Origin: Phycisphaerae bacterium
Lineage (GTDB): Bacteria > Planctomycetota > Phycisphaerae > SM23-33
DNA: 7,321 bases
Reading direction: 5' to 3'
Assembly: GCA_030610965.1 (NCBI GenBank)
Contig: JAUWQU010000176.1
Coordinates: 1 to 7,321 of the forward strand
The position numbers and the translations under genes are program-made. Under the pieces are notes generated by a model. That model saw only the letters and a list, made by a program, of their open reading frames with translations. It did not search any database and was not told the DNA's origin. Shown here piece after piece: positions 4,508 through 7,321 of the stretch (position 1 is its first letter; each line of letters opens with the position of its first letter).

Positions 4508-6352
4508 GTGTCAGACGTAACCGAAAACCCGCAAGGCGCCGCGTTCGATAGCAGCGACAGCGTTCGCTCGGCAGAGCCGTTGCGGCACGTTCGCGTGCTG
4601 GAACTGGACGAGCCGCTGGTCCTCGAGCGCGGTGGGCGGTTGGAGCGGGTACAGGTCGCCTACGAGACCTACGGCCGGCTCAACGAGAACAAGGACAACG
4701 CGGTCATGGTCTGCCACGCCCTCAGCGGCGACTCGCACGCGGCGATGCACGACCCGGGCGACTCGGCGGGCTGGTGGGACATCTTAGTTGGCCCGGGCAA
4801 GTCGGTGGACACCGACCGCTACTTCGTGATCTGCTCGAACCTTCTGGGCGGCTGTCGCGGCACGACCGGGCCGGACTCGACGGACCCCGGCACCGGCAAG
4901 TGTTACGGGCCTGACTTTCCCACGGTGACCATCGGCGACATGATCGAGGCCCAGCGCCGGCTGATAGACTCGCTCGGCATCGAGCAACTGCTGTGCGTGA
5001 TGGGCGGCTCGATGGGCGGGCATCAGGCGATGCTCTGGCCGATGATGTACCCGGATCGCGTGCGGGGCTCGGTGCTGCTGGCCACCAGCGCCAGGCTGTC
5101 AAGCCAGGCCCTGGCGTTCGACATCGTAAGCCGAAACGCCATCATGCAGGACCCGAACTTCATGGGCGGCCGATACCGCCATGCCGGCAAGGTGCCGGAC
5201 ATCGGCCTGGCCATAGCCCGCATGATCGGGCACATAACATACCTGTCGCGCGAGGCGATGGAGCGCAAGTTTGACGCCACGAGAATGCAGCCGCGCGACG
5301 TGCCGGTGCGGTTCGAGAAGGAGTTCTCCGTCGGCTCGTACCTCGGCTACCAGGGCGCTCGGTTCGTCGATCGGTTCGACGCCAACAGCTATGTCACCAT
5401 CTCCATGGCCATGGATCTGTTCGACGTGGGCGCTACGCCCGAGGAGTTGACGGCCTCGTTCCAACGCACCGACAGCAGGTGGATGGTCATCAGTTTCTCC
5501 AGCGACTGGCTGTTCTCGCCGCAAGAGTCGCAGGATATGGTCCGCGCCCTTATCTCGACGGGCCAGCCGGTGAGTTACTGCGACGTGGAGTCCAAGGCGG
5601 GCCACGACGCGTTCCTGCTGCCGGAGAATATAGGCAGCTACGGCCGACTCATCGAGGGGTTCCTGGCGAACCTGAGCGGCACGATCGAGCAGGCGCCGCC
5701 GGTCCTCGAGCACCACCACAGCCAGACCAGTATTTTCTATCCAGGCCGGGCGCAGCGGCTGGATGTCGAGAGGATCGTCGAGTTGATCCCGCCGTCGTCG
5801 TCGGTGCTGGACCTTGGCTGCGGGACGGGCCTGCTGCTGGAGTCGCTCAAGGATCGCGGCAATCGCAACGTGATGGGCGTGGAGCTGGACGAGGGCTCGG
5901 TTATCGACTGCGTCTGCCGCGGGCTGGACGTCGTCCAGTGCGACCTTAACGACGGCCTGGCTCTGTTCGCTGACAACCAGTTCGACTACGTGGCTCTCAG
6001 CCAGACTCTCCAGAGCATAATGGACGTCGAGGGGGCGATCCGCGAGATGCTCCGCGTGGGCCACCAGTGCATCGTGAGCTTCCCCAACTTCGCCTACCAC
6101 AAGCTGCGGAAGATGCTGTGGGAAGGCAGGGCGCCCCAGGTGAGGGGCCTGCTGCGCTACAAGTGGTACAACTCGCCTAACATACGGTTCCTGACCATCG
6201 CGGATTTCCGGGAGTTCTGCCGGGAAAAGGACATCCGAATCCACCGCTGCGTGTTCCTGGACACCGAGGAAGGCCGGGATATCCCCCCCGAGGAGGACAG
6301 CAACCTCAGGGCCGACCTGGCGATATTCGTTCTCAGCCGGTCGGAGCCTTGA
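4508..6352 (+). CDS. metX: MetX-MetW fusion: homoserine O-acyltransferase plus MetW domain
   Basis: The product has 614 residues, starting at GTG 4508, 7 bases after AGAGAGA. An in-frame ATG at 4373 would add a Cys/Arg-rich stretch unlike the family. Residues of about 25-395 are an alpha/beta-hydrolase of the MetX family: VAYETYGRLN (50-59), CHALSGDSHA (69-78), GGCRGTTGP (114-122), nucleophile elbow GGSMGG with Ser168, then Asp333 in SSDWLF and His366 in AGHDAF, completing the Ser-Asp-His triad. It transfers an acyl group from acyl-CoA to homoserine, the committed step of methionine synthesis; acetyl is usual for MetX, but some members use succinyl. Residues of about 410-610 are MetW: SAM-binding motif VLDLGCGTG (433-441), LSQTLQ (497-502), EMLRVG (513-518), IVSFPNF (522-528) and WYNSPNI (553-559). 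Elsewhere metX and metW are often adjacent separate genes; here they are joined in frame by a short linker near 393-410. MetW's exact role is not settled. All key residues are present. The gene is controlled by the upstream SAM riboswitch. Confidence 0.95.
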   Translation: MSDVTENPQGAAFDSSDSVRSAEPLRHVRVLELDEPLVLERGGRLERVQVAYETYGRLNENKDNAVMVCHALSGDSHAAMHDPGDSAGWWDILVGPGKSVDTDRYFVICSNLLGGCRGTTGPDSTDPGTGKCYGPDFPTVTIGDMIEAQRRLIDSLGIEQLLCVMGGSMGGHQAMLWPMMYPDRVRGSVLLATSARLSSQALAFDIVSRNAIMQDPNFMGGRYRHAGKVPDIGLAIARMIGHITYLSREAMERKFDATRMQPRDVPVRFEKEFSVGSYLGYQGARFVDRFDANSYVTISMAMDLFDVGATPEELTASFQRTDSRWMVISFSSDWLFSPQESQDMVRALISTGQPVSYCDVESKAGHDAFLLPENIGSYGRLIEGFLANLSGTIEQAPPVLEHHHSQTSIFYPGRAQRLDVERIVELIPPSSSVLDLGCGTGLLLESLKDRGNRNVMGVELDEGSVIDCVCRGLDVVQCDLNDGLALFADNQFDYVALSQTLQSIMDVEGAIREMLRVGHQCIVSFPNFAYHKLRKMLWEGRAPQVRGLLRYKWYNSPNIRFLTIADFREFCREKDIRIHRCVFLDTEEGRDIPPEEDSNLRADLAIFVLSRSEP

Positions 6353-6383
6353 GCGGGGCGGAGCCTGTCAAGCGGGGCGGAGC
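6352..6383. repeat. 13-bp direct repeat after metX-metW
   Basis: AGCGGGGCGGAGC occurs at 6352-6364 and again at 6371-6383, a 19-base period, and a partial copy (CGGAGCCTTGA) overlaps the end of the coding region. The first copy starts at the last base of the stop codon. It could be a small local duplication or binding sites for a regulator of the next gene. No coding role. Confidence 0.5.
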
Positions 6384-6412
6384 TTGAATGGCCGACACCG
6401 ACGGTGTAAAGT
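6384..6412 (+). promoter_or_regulatory. Candidate promoter with inverted repeat in its spacer
   Basis: TTGAAT (6384-6389) and TAAAGT (6407-6412) are 17 bases apart, each four of six to consensus. Within the spacer, ACACC (6395-6399) and GGTGT (6403-6407) form a 5-bp inverted repeat around GAC, a layout typical of a repressor operator. It would drive the small Cys4 protein from a leader of about 55 nt. Confidence 0.4.
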
Positions 6413-6473
6413 AAATGTTGCGGTCATACGCGGGGCGAGCGGATCGCCCTCGAGGCCGGCGGAGCGAGAGAAC

Positions 6474-6812
6474 ATGATCCAATGCGAACAATGTGAGTTT
6501 TTCCATCGAGGCCCGGGCGGTCAGGCGTCCTTCTCGTGCGATCCGTTCAGCACGATTAAGGAGCCGGAGTGCCTGGCCAAGTGGCAACTGATGAAGACAA
6601 CGCAGTTGGTCGGCGCGTACCAGGCGACGTTGGACTATTACCGCAAGCTGGCGCCCATGCAGGAGAAGATGTTCAAGGTCATGGAGCGCGAGATCGACGA
6701 TATTTCCGAGGCCGACCAATGGAAGGTCGACGACGATGACGCCGACCCGGACGACCCAGACGACCCGGGCGACAAGTCCGATAATCCGTGGGACGAGGGC
6801 AAGACGTATTAG
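6474..6812 (+). CDS. Small Cys4 protein with acidic tail
   Basis: The product has 112 residues. ATG 6474 is preceded by GGAG (6461-6464, 9-base spacing) and starts the conserved-looking MIQCEQCEFF segment, so the upstream in-frame TTG at 6384 is rejected. Four cysteines (C4, C7, C22, C33) in a CxxC...C...C pattern suggest one structural zinc site within the first 35 residues. Residues of about 38-80 are predicted helical, with the run KLAPMQEKMFKVMEREIDDI. The tail from about 86 to 107 is very rich in Asp, with Pro (DDDADPDDPDDPGD), and is likely disordered. No signal peptide or membrane segment, so it is probably cytoplasmic. The N-terminal segment resembles a small protein I recall from planctomycete genomes, but I cannot name a family. 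Possible roles are protein or nucleic-acid binding; nothing in the context decides. Confidence 0.85.
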   Translation: MIQCEQCEFFHRGPGGQASFSCDPFSTIKEPECLAKWQLMKTTQLVGAYQATLDYYRKLAPMQEKMFKVMEREIDDISEADQWKVDDDDADPDDPDDPGDKSDNPWDEGKTY

Positions 6813-6874
6813 CCCTCCATCACGGACGGCCCGACCGCTTGCGATCAGTCAATCCGGGCGTGGCGATTGGAGGG
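6813..6874 (+). terminator. Long imperfect stem after the Cys4 gene
   Basis: CCCTCCA (6813-6819), directly after the stop codon, pairs with TGGAGGG (6868-6874). Inside it, CACG (6822-6825) can pair with CGTG (6859-6862) and CCCG (6830-6833) with CGGG (6855-6858), giving a long interrupted stem. It is followed by TTCTTC rather than a clean U-tract. A 3'-end structure or terminator is likely by position. Confidence 0.45.
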
Positions 6875-6879
6875 TTCTT

Positions 6880-6897
6880 CGCGCGGTTTTGGGCGCG
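6880..6897 (+). terminator. Second hairpin downstream of the Cys4 gene
   Basis: CGCGC (6880-6884) pairs with GCGCG (6893-6897) around the loop GGTTTTGG. It stands just after the long stem and could act with it in ending transcription. No U-tract follows, and a 5-bp stem of this composition can arise by chance in GC-rich DNA. Confidence 0.25.
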
Positions 6898-7020
6898 AGG
6901 CTCAGGGTCGTTTCTGGATTGCGGGTGGAATCTGGTCGATGTTCGTACCATTCCGGTCGGCGAGCAAGGGTCGGCCGGGCCAGGCGGCCTTTTGCCCGAG
7001 GTCAGCCAGGCGGAAGAAGC

Positions 7021-7044
7021 TATAATGGACCGAACCGTCCGGTC
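7021..7044 (+). promoter_or_regulatory. TATAAT box and overlapping inverted repeat
   Basis: A perfect TATAAT lies at 7021-7026, but no good -35 hexamer is found at 16-18 bases upstream. GACCG (7028-7032) and CGGTC (7040-7044) form an inverted repeat around AACCGTC at the predicted transcription start, a position where a repressor could act or a hairpin could cap the RNA. It would serve the exported protein starting at 7106. The remainder of 6898-7020 shows nothing I can name. Confidence 0.4.
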
Positions 7045-7105
7045 GGTTGCTTCGTTAGATGCTATGTGGTTTCCAGGTAAAGCCGTGTGTTCACGGGAGA
7101 CGAGT

Positions 7106-7321
7106 GTGCAACAGGTTTCGCTGAGATATCGTGCAGGTTTGGTCGCGCTGTTGGTCCTTTGGGCGGGGTGCCTTCCCGCCCTGGCAGACGACCCCCAGGT
7201 AGCCGTCGCCGAAAAGCCCGCCATAGCTACCAACGTAGATGGCCGGAAACTTCGCCTCGATGGCATCGACAACGTCCTGACGGGGCAGTTCGCCAAGGGC
7301 TTGGACCAACTTCGCGCAGCC
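7106..7321 (+). CDS. Exported protein, N-terminal part only
   Basis: The frame is open from GTG 7106 to the end of the window, giving 72 residues. GGGAGA at 7095-7100 lies 5 bases upstream and decides the start over an in-frame GTG at 7085. The N-terminus is a clear signal peptide: basic residues at 7 and 9, a hydrophobic core (GLVALLVLWAGCLP, 11-24) and a likely signal peptidase I site after ALA, before DDP (27/28). Cys22 in WAGC slightly resembles a lipobox, but the Trp at -3 is atypical. After a short Ala/Val/Pro stretch, the mature part (46-72) looks helical with Leu and charged residues. The family cannot be told from this fragment. It would act in the periplasm or outside the cell. Confidence 0.75.
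   Translation, partial: MQQVSLRYRAGLVALLVLWAGCLPALADDPQVAVAEKPAIATNVDGRKLRLDGIDNVLTGQFAKGLDQLRAA

Noticed and set aside
5099..6244. A 381-codon minus-strand open frame opposite metX-metW.
   Set aside because: Shadow of the plus-strand gene, which carries every family motif; the antisense product is low in recognisable structure.
6736..7080. A 114-codon plus-strand frame after the Cys4 gene.
   Set aside because: It begins inside the acidic tail of the real gene in another frame, is Arg-rich with no structure, and runs across the terminator-like hairpins and the TATAAT box.
7091..7309. Minus-strand frames opposite the last gene.
   Set aside because: The plus strand has a ribosome-binding site and a clear signal peptide here; the minus-strand frames have neither.

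Overview
The window is a stretch of GC-rich bacterial chromosome. All convincing genes read rightward, and the coding strand uses mostly G or C at third codon positions. The best taxonomic guess is a member of the Planctomycetota, probably Phycisphaerae. That is an inference from exported proteins with Thr/Gln/Pro-rich linkers, a one-piece MetX-MetW protein, a five-domain S1 protein with an acidic N-terminus, and a small Cys4 protein of a type I associate with that phylum. No 16S gene or other decisive marker is present.

Layout. (1) 1-1353: the 3' part of an unrecognised, mostly helical protein with HEAT-like helices; its start lies outside the window. (2) 1383-1458: an intergenic nested inverted repeat, a palindrome made of two smaller hairpins, resembling a REP- or MITE-type repeat. 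(3) 1491-2372: an exported protein with six cysteine pairs arranged as two three-finger units, similar to the zinc-binding region of DnaJ. (4) 2373-2570: an intergenic region with a 12-bp palindrome, a leftward-facing terminator-like hairpin, a candidate promoter and a 5' leader hairpin. (5) 2571-4088: ribosomal protein S1 (rpsA-like) with five S1 domains. (6) 4089-4507: a terminator-like hairpin, a near-consensus promoter (TTGACC-N17-TATAAT), a SAM-I-family riboswitch and a leader of about 170 nt. (7) 4508-6352: a fusion of homoserine O-acyltransferase (MetX) and MetW. (8) 6353-6473: short direct repeats and a candidate promoter with an inverted repeat in its spacer. (9) 6474-6812: a 112-residue conserved-looking protein with four cysteines and an acidic tail. 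(10) 6813-7105: terminator-like hairpins and a perfect TATAAT without a clear -35. (11) 7106-7321: the first 72 codons of an exported protein that runs off the window.

How it works together. The clearest functional unit is the methionine module. A strong promoter makes an RNA whose 5' end folds into a SAM sensor, and that RNA encodes a protein combining the committed acylation step of methionine synthesis with MetW, itself a SAM-methyltransferase-fold protein. This would give end-product feedback. The rpsA-like gene appears to be a separate unit with its own promoter and terminator-like hairpin. The other genes have no evident link to methionine metabolism or to each other, beyond the two leftmost proteins sharing Thr-Gln-Pro linkers.

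I saw no tRNA, rRNA, CRISPR array, transposase or phage gene. The most unusual items are the SAM-riboswitch-controlled MetX-MetW fusion, the duplicated cysteine triads in the exported protein and the nested palindrome at 1383-1458.
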